A stretch of 64,000 nt of DNA from Photobacterium gaetbulicola Gung47 (GCA_000940995.1 CP005974.1:806001-870000), one strand, 5' to 3'. Positions 16,676-25,065 are shown, numbered from the stretch's first letter. Notes: generated from the sequence alone by a model not told the origin. A program made the numbers and translations.

Positions 16676-17599
16676 ATGAGTGAGAGTAGTGTTACAGATA
16701 CCGTAGCGGATACCGTCACTGGTGTTGCGGATACGGTGGTGGATACCATCAAGGATAATGAACTAACCACAGGTGTACTCAACGCAGGGACCTGGGTCGC
16801 AGATAACCAGGAGTTGTTGATCCAGTACGGGGTAAATATCCTGTCTGCACTGGTTATCCTGTTTATCGGTAATATCATTACCAAGAGCATCGCGAACGGC
16901 GTAGCGAAGATGCTGCGCAGGAAAGACATGGATGAAGCGGTCGTTGAGTTCTTGCACTCCCTCGTTCGCTATCTGCTATTTGTTATTGTGTTGATTGCCG
17001 CCCTTGGCCGTGTCGGCGTTCAGACAGCCTCAGTGGTTGCTGTGATCGGTGCCGCCGGTTTGGCCGTTGGCCTAGCTCTGCAAGGCTCGCTGTCAAACTT
17101 TGCTGCCGGTGTGCTGATTGTTGCCTTCCGTCCATTCAAGTCCGGTGACTTTGTCGAGATCGGCGGTGTATCTGGCTCGGTTGAGTCAATTCAGGTGTTT
17201 TCCACTATTTTGAACACCCCTGACAACAAGATGGTGGTGGTACCGAATGCATCTGTGATCGGTGGCCCGATCACCAACTATTCACGCCACAAAACCCGCC
17301 GTATTGATTACGTGATTGGTGTCTCGTACAAATCTGATCTGCAGAAGACCAAAGCGGTGCTGCAGCGCGTTGTGGCTGCCGAAGAGCGAGTTCTGAAAGA
17401 TCCTGAGCCGACTATTGGTGTGGTGGCACTGGCGGATTCTTCGGTAAACTTTGTCGTCCGCCCTTGGGTCAATACGTCTGAATACTGGGCGGTGTACTTT
17501 GATCTGCTGCAGGCGATCAAGGAAGAGCTGGACAAAGAAGGTATTGAGATCCCATTCCCGCAAATGGATGTCCATCTCAATAAGATGCTCGACAAATAA
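16676..17599 (+). CDS. mscS: Small-conductance mechanosensitive channel MscS
   Basis: Homoheptameric inner membrane channel that opens on hypoosmotic shock. The ATG at 16676, with GAGAAAGG as ribosome site, gives 307 residues, about 20 more than E. coli MscS because of a longer N-terminal tail before the first membrane segment. Three membrane segments are visible. The pore helix has the characteristic Gly/Ala pattern AAGLAVGLALQGSLSNFAAG, followed by the beta domain start VAFRPFKSGDFVEIGG. The fba-mscS order matches E. coli. The gene ends at a strong terminator against which a group II intron is inserted. Confidence 0.95.
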   Translation: MSESSVTDTVADTVTGVADTVVDTIKDNELTTGVLNAGTWVADNQELLIQYGVNILSALVILFIGNIITKSIANGVAKMLRRKDMDEAVVEFLHSLVRYLLFVIVLIAALGRVGVQTASVVAVIGAAGLAVGLALQGSLSNFAAGVLIVAFRPFKSGDFVEIGGVSGSVESIQVFSTILNTPDNKMVVVPNASVIGGPITNYSRHKTRRIDYVIGVSYKSDLQKTKAVLQRVVAAEERVLKDPEPTIGVVALADSSVNFVVRPWVNTSEYWAVYFDLLQAIKEELDKEGIEIPFPQMDVHLNKMLDK

Positions 17600-17611
17600 C
17601 ACAAACAATAA

Positions 17612-17643
17612 ATGGAGCCGCAAGGCTCCATTTTTTTTTTTTT
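17612..17643 (+). terminator. Terminator after mscS, abutting the intron
   Basis: ATGGAGCC and GGCTCCAT arms around GCAA, followed by 13 T. Only ATG separates the end of the T tract from the first base of the group II intron. Confidence 0.9.
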
Positions 17644-17646
17644 ATG

Positions 17647-19534
17647 GTGCGCCGAGCATGGCGTTGTTCTAGGAGGTGAAAGTCCTCTACGGGCTCAGTC
17701 GAGCGAGAACCGTTAGCCTATGCAAGGGTGTCCACCGTGAGGTGGGATCTGAAGGAAGCAAACGGCAAAACTTGGTTGTGACGAACAGAAATCTGATAGT
17801 AGGCCAGTACAACTTGGGTAACCTAGCCATATATAGAATAGCCCAATGCCTCGACGGGAAGTGTGTACGGGTAAATCAGGCACAACCAAGTGAAAGAACA
17901 ACGTCTTACCTCGGGAGATCTTATTAGCTGTCTCGGACGAGACTAGTGCAGCAGTGATGCTGCGTGACGGTTAATAAGAAGTCAGCAGAAGGCATAGTAC
18001 CTTGGGGAAGTACAACCCAAGGGAAGGCCGGAACTGAATATATCAAGAAGCAGTCACTAGACACTCAATCATGTGGAGTCATAGCAAGATGAACAATATC
18101 TCTACGTACCAATGGGCAACACCGCAAGTGACGCTCATGGCTACGAAGAATGACAAGCATGTTTGGCGTAGACAGGAGGACGAGTCTTGGTGACCTCAAC
18201 TCAGTTGATGGAGCAGATCTGTTCATCAACGAATCTGAACCAAGCCCTGAGAAGAGTAAAGAAGAACAAGGGATGTGCTGGGGTTGATAAACTCGACATA
18301 GCAGCCACTATCTCGGTGCTTCGGCAGTCTTCCAATGGGCAAGCGCTCCGCCAGAGCCTTCTGGACGGTAGCTATCAACCCCAACCCGTCTTGGGTGTAG
18401 AAATCCCTAAACCTAGTGGGGGAGTGAGGCAGCTAGGTATCCCAACGGTACTTGATAGGATTGTCCAACAGGCCATCACATCAGTCCTGACAGATATCTA
18501 CGAACCTAAGTTCTCCAACAGCAGTTACGGGTTCAGGCCCAACCGTAGTGCCCACCATGCTCTGGCGGCAGCAAGCCACTACATCAGGGAGGGCGGGGTT
18601 ATGTAGTCGATGTTGACCTAGCGAAATACTTCGATACCGTGAACCACGATAGGCTGATGCACAGGCTATCGAAAGATATCACAGATAAACGGGTACTGAA
18701 GCTGATCAGGTCATACCTACAGGCAGGCATAATGCGAAACGGGTTAGTCGAGCAGAGGCAACGAGGGACACCACAGGGTGGCCCATTATCTCCGCTGCTA
18801 TCAAATATCGTATTAGATGAGTTGGATAAAGAGCTTGAACGAAGAGGGCATAAGTTCTGCCGATATGCAGACGACTGCCAAATCTACGTGCACAGTGAGG
18901 AAGCCGCAAATCGAGTAAAAGCCTCGATAACGGAGTTCTTGGAGCAGAAACTGAAACTCACGGTCAACCGGGAGAAGAGTGCGGCAACAAGAGTGACAGA
19001 GCGGACTTACTTAGGCCATCGCTTCCAACGAGATGGGAGTATCCATATCTCGAAGACAGCACAAACTCACATGAAGAAGCGAGTGCGTCAAATAACGAAG
19101 CGGAATCGAGGACGAGAGTTGAAGACAGTAATAGTCGAACTAACTCAATATCTAAGAGGTTGGCAACACTACTCCAAGCTCGCCATGCGGAAAAGCGCGA
19201 TGCAGCGCTTGGATGAATGGATAAGACGGCGCTTACGGTGCTACCGACTCAAGCAGCGAAAACGCAGACACAGCATAGCGACATGGTTACGCCAAGAAGG
19301 CGTAAACGAGCGCAATGCTTGGAAGCTAGCGATGTCAGAGAAAGGATGGTGGCATCTGGCTTTATCGCCGCAGCTCAATCAGGCCATGCCAGTTAAATGG
19401 TTCAAGGAGATGGGCATGTACTCATTGAGAGATGGGTATGAGTCACTGAAAATATATTCGGAACCGCCGTATGCGACCCACGCTTGTACGGTGGTGTGAG
19501 AGGACGGAGGCCGTGAGGCCTCCTCCTACTCGAT
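17647..19534 (+). mobile_element. Group II intron (about 1.9 kb) with a disrupted maturase
   Basis: The 5' end GTGCGCC is a standard bacterial group II intron start. The 3' end holds domain V (about 19462-19496; lower helix CCGCCGTA with TACGGTGG, upper helix TGCG with CGCT) and domain VI (about 19498-19534). Domain VI forms GAG-AGGA-C-GGAGGCC against GGCCTCC-TCCT-A-CTC, leaving a bulged A at 19528 as the branch point, seven bases from the end CTCGAT. Domains I-IV fill 17647-18186 and the ORF region. The intron sits directly after the mscS terminator. It is a catalytic RNA retroelement; its subclass cannot be settled by eye. Confidence 0.88.
18190..19499 (+). pseudogene. ltrA: Group II intron reverse transcriptase/maturase, frameshifted
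   Basis: Reverse transcriptase and maturase that would help splice and mobilise the intron. The frame opens at TTG 18187 or GTG 18190, 8-11 bases after AGGAGG, and holds RT motifs such as GVDKLD, GVRQLGIPTVLDRIVQQAI and YGFRPNRSAHHAL. At about 18592-18594 one base is missing: frame 1 runs into TAG at 18604. The next frame continues RGYVVDVDLAKYFDTVNHD and on through the catalytic YADD box and the maturase domain to 19499. No HNH endonuclease domain follows. Restored, the protein would be about 437 residues. The stop lies inside domain V. A sequencing error in the GGGCGGGG run is the alternative. Confidence 0.85.
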
Positions 19535-19537
19535 TCA

Positions 19538-20053
19538 TTAATTGGATGAGACTTCGACTTTTGCTGGCAGAGACAACACCCGGTTGGGTAGGGTTGCCAG
19601 TAACCGCTTGAGATCGGCACTGGCAAAAGCAAAGGTCATGTCCGGTTTGCCTGGAGTGAACATCAGCTCCTGGTAGGTGTATACGATAGGGTCGACCAGC
19701 AGGGTGATATCGGCTGGTAGGCTGAATGGGCACACTGCACCCGGCGCACAGCCAATGGCAGCCATCATTTCGTCATGGCTACAGACCGATACCCGCTTGC
19801 CCAGTACCTGCTTGACCAGCTTGCTGTTGAGTCGGCTGTCACGGTGGGTCAGCAGCAGGCAGTGGCCGCCTCCTTTGACCTTCATGAACAGGCTTTTGGT
19901 CGGCGCAGCTGTCCAGCCGAGCTCCTTGCCGATCCGCTCGTCCGCCTCGAAATCGAGGATTGGCTCATGCTGCCATTGTTGGTAATTGACATTGGCTTGG
20001 CTGAACAGTTCCAGATTAGACTGGTAGATGTGCTCTATTTTCTCAGGCTGCAT
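19538..20053 (-). CDS. YbaK/EbsC-family aminoacyl-tRNA deacylase
   Basis: A 171-residue protein of the YbaK/ProRS-editing-like family, which hydrolyses mischarged tRNAs in trans. Visible are LGWTAAPTKSLFMKV (about 45-59), a LVKQVLGKRVSVCSHDEMMAAIGCAPGAVCPF block and a C-terminal FAFASADLKRLL motif. The exact tRNA specificity is not clear. The start overlaps the end of the argO remnant upstream by 11 bases, so it was probably translated from the argO transcript. That promoter is now deleted, and its own expression is uncertain. It stops 3 bases before the intron boundary. A second, distinct family member lies at 32412-32873. Confidence 0.85.
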   Translation of the reverse strand: MQPEKIEHIYQSNLELFSQANVNYQQWQHEPILDFEADERIGKELGWTAAPTKSLFMKVKGGGHCLLLTHRDSRLNSKLVKQVLGKRVSVCSHDEMMAAIGCAPGAVCPFSLPADITLLVDPIVYTYQELMFTPGKPDMTFAFASADLKRLLATLPNRVLSLPAKVEVSSN

Positions 20054-20255
20054 ATTGGCTCCATAATCCCTGTGCCAGATGAGTGGCGATGAAGAACATC
20101 ATAGCGGCAACGGCCAGATCGATTCCGCGCTTTACCTTGGGTTTTGATAAGGTCGGGCCTAATTTAGCAGCCCCTAGCGACAGGGTATAGAACCAGACAA
20201 ACGAGGCCAAGATAGTACCGATGGCAAAAGCGACCCGGTCGTTACCTTCGAACTG
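20043..20255 (-). pseudogene. argO: argO remnant: C-terminal third of the LysE-type arginine exporter
   Basis: Reading the minus strand from 20255 gives QFEGNDRVAFAIGTILASF followed by VWFYTLSLGAAKLGP and a last membrane helix ending HLAQGLWSQYAA and TGA. This aligns with the end of E. coli ArgO (segments FALGTISASFLWFF and MWFIALQLAR). About 70 of some 205 residues remain. Upstream of 20255 the sequence switches to argP in the opposite direction, so the start, promoter and first membrane segments are gone. The gene cannot make a functional exporter. Confidence 0.85.
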
Positions 20256-20840
20256 GCCACCTGGCTGTTGCCAGCACTAAGCCCACTGCTGCGCGCACGG
20301 CGTATTGAACTCAATTTGATGATCGAAGACGAGGCCCGTACCCTGGATAGACTGCGCAGTGGTGAAGTGGTCGGGGCGATCAGTATGGAATCGACCCCGA
20401 TGCCGGGGTGTGTCGCCGATTACCTGGGCAGGGTGGACTTTCTTTGCGTCGCCAGCCCATCGTTTGCCGACAAGTATTTTGCCGGGGGAGTAAACCGCGA
20501 CACCTTACTGGCTGCACCCGGGGTGACATTTGATCATCATGATGATATGCATGAGCGCTTTATCCATCAGCATTTCAACTTGCCATTCGGCTGCGTGATG
20601 AAACACACCGTCCGCTCATCAGAGGCATTCGTCAGGATGGCCGTAGAAGGGATTGCTTATTGTTTGATCCCACGGATCCAGATCCAGCAGGAGTTGGACT
20701 CGGGTTTGCTGGTGAACTTAACCCGCGATATTTTTCCGGCCCGCCGAATGTATTGGCATCACTGGGCACTGGAGAGTGGGGTACTGTCAGATCTGTCTGA
20801 GCAACTGGCCCAATATGCAGGGAAGGTACCACCTCAATAA
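20253..20840 (+). pseudogene. argP: argP remnant: effector domain only, DNA-binding domain deleted
   Basis: From 20253 the plus strand encodes LATWLLPALSPLLRARRIEL and then LRSGEVVGAISM, TFDHHDDMHERFI, SSEAFVRMAVEG and LIPRIQIQQEL. These correspond to residues 102 to the end of E. coli ArgP, the LysR-type activator of argO that senses lysine and arginine. The 195 residues match exactly the length of that portion. The helix-turn-helix and linker are missing. A TTG at 20268 could start translation, but the product could not bind DNA. Confidence 0.88.
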
Positions 20841-20943
20841 AACAATGTACAAAAAATTCTTATTTAAGGGAATTTTTTGTCTTAGCCTGTTGTCATATGG
20901 ACAAAGTATGAAAAAACAGACTCGGATAATAGGAATAAGACAG

Positions 20944-21642
20944 ATGAAAAAACAACTTATCGCAGTGATGTTAGGGTTGGGTTTAATGGGCACCAGTGGT
21001 ATCGCTGCGGCCTCGGTCAGTGTTCCGCATTTGCAGACAACCGGTAACGGTGAAGTGACGGCCCAGCCGGATATGGCAGTATTTGCCGTGGCAGTAGAAG
21101 AAATCCGTCCGACAGCCAAAGAAGCCAAGCAAGCGGTGGATCAAGCGGTTGAAGCCTTCGTGGCGCGTTTGCTTGAAGAGGGAATCGAGCGTAACCAGAT
21201 CCAGAGCGCGAATATCAGCCTCCAGCCTCAGTACCATTACCCGAAAGACAAAGAGCCTGAGCTCAAGGGCTACCGTGCCAGCCGCCACGTGACGGTAACG
21301 GTCAACGAACTGGACAACCTCAATACCTACCTTGATAGCGCGTTGGGTGATGGTATCAACCGTATCAACAACATCGAGCTCAAGGTCAGCAACGAAGACG
21401 AGTACCTAGAGCAAGCACGTCAGGCGGCGATCAAAGATGCCATAGCCAAAGCGGAGTCGCTGGCCAAAGGGTTCGGTGAATCACTCGACGGGGTATGGCA
21501 GATTTCCTACCAGGCCAGCCAGCCGCGCCCGATGATGATGCGCATGGCGATGGACGCGGCACCGGAGAGTGCGGTGAGCTACCAGGACACCCAGATCACT
21601 ATCCGCGACCGGGTCGAGGTGGTGTTTAAGCTGGAAGAGTAG
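20944..21642 (+). CDS. yggE: SIMPL domain (DUF541) periplasmic protein, YggE type
   Basis: A 232-residue protein with a signal peptide (MKKQLIAVMLGLGLMGTSGIAAA, cleaved near residue 23) followed by a SIMPL/DUF541 domain: TTGNGEVTAQPDMAVFAVAV, then YRASRHVTVTVNELDNL and ARQAAIKDAIAKAESLAKGF. YggE reduces oxidative stress in E. coli by an unknown mechanism. The ATG at 20944 starts the signal peptide; the frame is open further upstream into the argP remnant but without family sequence. In E. coli yggE lies beside argO, so this is the expected place. Confidence 0.92.
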   Translation: MKKQLIAVMLGLGLMGTSGIAAASVSVPHLQTTGNGEVTAQPDMAVFAVAVEEIRPTAKEAKQAVDQAVEAFVARLLEEGIERNQIQSANISLQPQYHYPKDKEPELKGYRASRHVTVTVNELDNLNTYLDSALGDGINRINNIELKVSNEDEYLEQARQAAIKDAIAKAESLAKGFGESLDGVWQISYQASQPRPMMMRMAMDAAPESAVSYQDTQITIRDRVEVVFKLEE

Positions 21643-21800
21643 GATAGAGCGGGGCTATGGCACTAAGGTACTGTGGCCCTATAGGGTGAAATACGGAGCT
21701 ATGGATCATCTAGGTACTTGGTCCTAAAGGGGAAATTAGCAGTGTTAATTTATCTATAGTGTGTAGATTGACTGTGGGTGTAGTTTGGGGATTCTTCTTG

Positions 21801-22008
21801 CAGAACCGCAGAACCGCAGAACCGCAGAACCGCAGAACCGCAGAACCGCAGAACCGCAGAACCGCAGAACCGCAGAACCGCAGAACCGCAGAACCGCAGA
21901 ACCGCAGAACCGCAGAACCGCAGAACCGCAGAACCGCAGAACCGCAGAACCGCAGAACCGCAGAACCGCAGAACCGCAGAACCGCAGAACCGCAGAACCG
22001 CAGAACCA
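21801..22008. repeat. Tandem octamer array (CAGAACCG), 26 copies
   Basis: 25 perfect copies of CAGAACCG and a last variant CAGAACCA run without interruption for 208 bases. Because 8 is not a multiple of 3, every frame reads an 8-residue peptide repeat and stays open, but no start or coding context supports a gene. The array lies in the 425-base gap between convergent yggE and serA, 9 bases from the serA terminator. The preceding stretch (21643-21800) holds CTATGG and CCCTATAGGG words and no gene. Confidence 0.97.
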
Positions 22009-22017
22009 CATCTAAAA

Positions 22018-22046
22018 CAAAAGGAGAGCATCTGCTCTCCTTTGTC
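22018..22046 (-). terminator. Terminator after serA
   Basis: AAAGGAGAGCA and TGCTCTCCTTT arms; on the minus strand the stem is followed by TGTTTT. It lies between the serA stop and the octamer array. Confidence 0.8.
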
Positions 22047-22067
22047 GTTTTAGGTCGCCGTTCTGGC

Positions 22068-23297
22068 TTAGTGCAGGATACGGGCCCGGATGGTGCCGTC
22101 GATGGCCTTGAGTTTGGCCAGGGCCTGCTCCGAGCGCTCGGTCTCGACATCGATAACCACGTAGCCGATTTCAGGACCGGTTTGCAGGTACTGGGCGGCG
22201 ATGTTGATCCCTTCCGAGGCAAAGATTGTGGTGATCTGGTTGAGGATCCCCGGGCGGTTTTCGTGGATGTGCAGCAGGCGCGAACAGTCCTTGTGCTCAG
22301 GCAGCGATACCTCAGGGAAGCCAACGGCAGACAGGGTCGAGCCGTTGTCAGAGTATTTGGCCATCTTGCCTGCGACTTCCACACCGATATTGGCCTGGGC
22401 CTCCTGGGTCGAGCCACCGATGTGCGGGGTGAGCAGCACATTATCGTATTTTGTTAATGGGCTTTCGAACGGGTCGTTGTTGGTCTTGGGCTCTACCGGG
22501 AACACGTCGATCGCCGCGCCGGCAATATGGTTGCTTTCCAGGGCACTGCACAGTGAATCGATATCGACCACGGTACCGCGGGCGGCGTTGATGAAGATAG
22601 CGCCCGGTTTCATGCGGGCAAACTCCTCGGCCCCCATCATGTCCTGGGTTTCAGGGGTTTCCGGTACGTGCAGGCTGATCACATCACACTTGTTGAGCAG
22701 CTCGGTCAGCGATGGTACCTGGGTGGCATTGCCCAGCGACAGCTTGTTCTCGATGTCGTAAAAGTACACCTTCATACCGAGGTTTTCTGCCAGGATGCCA
22801 AGCTGGGTACCGATATGGCCGTAGCCGATGATCCCAAGGCGCTTGCCGCGGGCTTCGAAAGAGTGATCGGCAGACTTCAGCCATTCGCCACGGTGGGCTT
22901 TGGCATTTTTTTCCGGGATCCCGCGCAGCAGCAACAGGATTTCCCCCAGTACCAGCTCGGCCACGCTTCGGGTATTGGAGAATGGTGCATTGAATACCGG
23001 GATCCCGCGTTTGGCCGCGGCAGCAAGGTCAACTTGGTTGGTACCGATACAGAAGCAACCGACCGCAATTAACTTTTGCGCGGCGCTGAACACGTCTTCG
23101 GTCAGCTGGGTACGGGAGCGGATACCCACGAAGTGGGCATCTTCAATGGCGGAAATCAGCTCGTCACCGGAGAGTGAGCCTTTGTGGTATTCGATATTGC
23201 TGTAGCCCGCCTGCTGCAGTACTTCGATTGCCGAAGGGTGAACGCCTTCTAACAGCAGGATCTTAATTTTGTCTTTTTCCAGTGAAACTTTAGCCAT
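22068..23297 (-). CDS. serA: D-3-phosphoglycerate dehydrogenase
   Basis: NAD-dependent oxidation of 3-phosphoglycerate, the first step of serine synthesis. 409 residues starting MAKVSLEKDKIKILLLEGV. The NAD-binding motif is GIIGYGHIGTQLGIL (about 155-169); catalytic segments are NAARGTVVDIDSL and LTPHIGGSTQEAQ. A C-terminal ACT domain (RLLHIHENRPGILNQI onward) is the serine feedback site, as in E. coli SerA. Its neighbour upstream on the same strand is rpiA, but a terminator lies between them. Confidence 0.97.
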   Translation of the reverse strand: MAKVSLEKDKIKILLLEGVHPSAIEVLQQAGYSNIEYHKGSLSGDELISAIEDAHFVGIRSRTQLTEDVFSAAQKLIAVGCFCIGTNQVDLAAAAKRGIPVFNAPFSNTRSVAELVLGEILLLLRGIPEKNAKAHRGEWLKSADHSFEARGKRLGIIGYGHIGTQLGILAENLGMKVYFYDIENKLSLGNATQVPSLTELLNKCDVISLHVPETPETQDMMGAEEFARMKPGAIFINAARGTVVDIDSLCSALESNHIAGAAIDVFPVEPKTNNDPFESPLTKYDNVLLTPHIGGSTQEAQANIGVEVAGKMAKYSDNGSTLSAVGFPEVSLPEHKDCSRLLHIHENRPGILNQITTIFASEGINIAAQYLQTGPEIGYVVIDVETERSEQALAKLKAIDGTIRARILH

Positions 23298-23481
23298 TGA
23301 TACTCATCCTTAACGCTAGGGCTGAGGGGCTCATGGGAGCCAGGCAGAGGCAGGAAAAGGAAGGAATAGATTTCCTGTGTACGGGCTGTCCATGAGCACC
23401 ACATTCGTTTGCTTACATGCTCTGCCAGTTAAGTTACCAAAAAATGACCATAATGGGTAAGAATATTACAGGATTGATAAT

Positions 23482-23510
23482 AAAAAACGGCATATATTAT
23501 GCCGTTTTGA
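23482..23510 (-). terminator. Terminator after rpiA
   Basis: AAAACGGCATA and TATGCCGTTTT arms form an 11-bp stem with a 3-base loop; on the minus strand TTTTTTA follows. The second imperfect hairpin between this and the rpiA stop has no T tract. Confidence 0.8.
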
Positions 23511-23571
23511 AAGTGAGTAACGCATAAAGCGCCTTTTTCTGGTCAACCAAGTTGAAAAAGGGGCAAGGCGA

Positions 23572-24231
23572 TTACTTTTCGAATTTTTTCACGCCTTCAG
23601 GGCTACCGACCAGCAGTACGTCTGCACCGCGGTGGGCGAACAGGCCAACGGTTACTACGCCTGGTAGGGCGTTGATCTTATCTTCCATCGCTTTCGGATC
23701 AGTGATTGCCATGTTGTGGACATCCAGGATCATATTGCCGTTGTCCGTGATGCAGCCCTCGCGGTACTCAGGATCGCCACCGAGCTTAACCAGCTCACGG
23801 CCGATGAAAGAGCGTGCCATAGGGATCACTTCAACCGGTAGTGGGAATTTACCCAGCACATCGACCTGTTTGGTATCATCGACGATACAGATAAACTGCT
23901 TGGCAATCGCGGCAACGATTTTTTCACGGGTCAGGGCTGCGCCGCCGCCTTTGATCATGTCGAAGTCGCCGTTGATTTCGTCGGCGCCATCAACGTAAAC
24001 GTCCAGGCTAGAGACTTCGTTGGCATCAAATACAGGGATACCGATCTGCTCAAGGCGCTCTGTTGAGGCGACAGAGCTTGATACTGCACCTTTGATTTCT
24101 TCTTTGCGGGTAGCCAAAGCATCGATGAAGTGATTAACCGTCGAGCCAGTACCGACACCGACAATGCTGCCTTTCTTTACGTATTCCAGAGCAGCCCAGC
24201 CAGCAGCTTTCTTCATTTCATCTTGTGTCAT
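23572..24231 (-). CDS. rpiA: Ribose-5-phosphate isomerase A
   Basis: Interconverts ribose 5-phosphate and ribulose 5-phosphate. 219 residues, the length of the E. coli enzyme, starting MTQDEMKKAAGWAALEYV. Motifs: VGVGTGSTVNHFIDAL (phosphate loop, about 24-39), DGADEINGDFDMIKGGGAAL with the catalytic acidic residues, and EKIVAAIAKQFICIVDD. Located between serA and fau as in E. coli, where argP normally follows. Its own promoter is visible upstream. Confidence 0.97.
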   Translation of the reverse strand: MTQDEMKKAAGWAALEYVKKGSIVGVGTGSTVNHFIDALATRKEEIKGAVSSSVASTERLEQIGIPVFDANEVSSLDVYVDGADEINGDFDMIKGGGAALTREKIVAAIAKQFICIVDDTKQVDVLGKFPLPVEVIPMARSFIGRELVKLGGDPEYREGCITDNGNMILDVHNMAITDPKAMEDKINALPGVVTVGLFAHRGADVLLVGSPEGVKKFEK

Positions 24232-24271
24232 GCTTATCTCCTAGTGATGACAAACGTTGCGCGGAGCGCCG

Positions 24272-24300
24272 ATTATAGCCAAATAGCGGTCTGTCGTCAG
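24272..24300 (-). promoter_or_regulatory. Sigma-70 promoter of rpiA
   Basis: On the minus strand CTGACG (24295-24300), a 17-base spacer and a perfect TATAAT (24272-24277), about 41 bases before the rpiA ATG. GGAGAT serves as ribosome site. Confidence 0.75.
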
Positions 24301-24462
24301 TCCCTATCTGGCCCGATAACGGCAACCTTAGTGAAAGGAAAAAGACAATTCTATTAATAACATAGGGTTAAGGTGTTCGAAACGGCACTTAAAAACAAAC
24401 GTTTGCGTCAGGCTGTGGCCAATCAACCGCGATGTTCGCTTGGTTACAAGGTTGGCGAGTAC

Positions 24463-25065
24463 TTACCAGTGAAAGTGGTAAGAAGGGGTGATGATCTCGG
24501 GCAGCGGCACATCCCAGGCCTCGAAGGGCAGGCTGTCGACTTGCTGGCAGTCATGGGCCAGGCCGACCGGGCGCGGGCCGCGTTGCTCACTGTGCCACAG
24601 GCTCAGGGTTCGGTCGTAATATCCGCCGCCCATGCCAAGGCGCTGGCCGGTATTGTCAAACGCCACCAAGGGGGTGCAGATGACATCCAGTTGCGGGATT
24701 GGTTTCACCAGCCGGATATCCAGTACGGGCTCCTGGATGCCGTACCGGTTGCGGGTCATCCGTGTCGTTGGTGTATAGTGGAGAAACAGCAGGTGTCCTT
24801 TGCTGAAAGGGTGGAGGACCGGCAAGTAGACATCTTTACCTTGTTGCCACAACCATTCAATCACAGGAGTGGTATCGAGCTCGCCGTCATTGGCCAGGTA
24901 TAGTGCAATATGCTGGGCTCCAAGGAGACTGGTGGCCTGCTTGCAGTGTTCGACGAGTTCTTGTGCCGCGGCTAATTGCTGGACGGGCGTTAGCTGGCGT
25001 CGACGTTCTCGGGTTTGCTGACGGATGTGTTGCCGGGTGGCTGATGCATGTACCGCAGATCTCAT
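24463..25065 (-). CDS. fau: 5-formyltetrahydrofolate cyclo-ligase
   Basis: ATP-dependent conversion of 5-formyl-THF to 5,10-methenyl-THF. 200 residues with the family segments ALYLANDGELDTTPVIEWL, VYLPVLHP, DVICTPLVAFDNTGQRLG and the ATP-binding GMGGGYYDRTL (about 146-156). It is the gene usually called ygfA or fau downstream of the 6S RNA gene in gammaproteobacteria; the two are commonly cotranscribed. An open frame on the opposite strand of this gene is its shadow. Confidence 0.93.
   Translation of the reverse strand: MRSAVHASATRQHIRQQTRERRRQLTPVQQLAAAQELVEHCKQATSLLGAQHIALYLANDGELDTTPVIEWLWQQGKDVYLPVLHPFSKGHLLFLHYTPTTRMTRNRYGIQEPVLDIRLVKPIPQLDVICTPLVAFDNTGQRLGMGGGYYDRTLSLWHSEQRGPRPVGLAHDCQQVDSLPFEAWDVPLPEIITPSYHFHW

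Noticed and set aside
17676..17927. 83-codon frame at the 5' end of the intron
   Set aside because: It lies in ribozyme domain I, where open frames are incidental.
18187..19499. Programmed frameshift in the maturase
   Set aside because: The site GGGCGGGG is not a standard slippery heptamer and no supporting pseudoknot was seen; a simple one-base loss explains it better.
21801..22008. CRISPR array
   Set aside because: The unit is 8 bases with no spacers, and there are no cas genes.
21759..22457. Long open frames through the octamer array with RTAEPQNR-type peptide repeats
   Set aside because: An uninterrupted 8-bp repeat without a stop word is open in several frames by construction. None has a ribosome site, and the frames run antisense through or past serA.
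24373..24903. Plus-strand frame opposite fau
   Set aside because: Antisense shadow of the cyclo-ligase gene; composition follows the codon pattern of the opposite strand.
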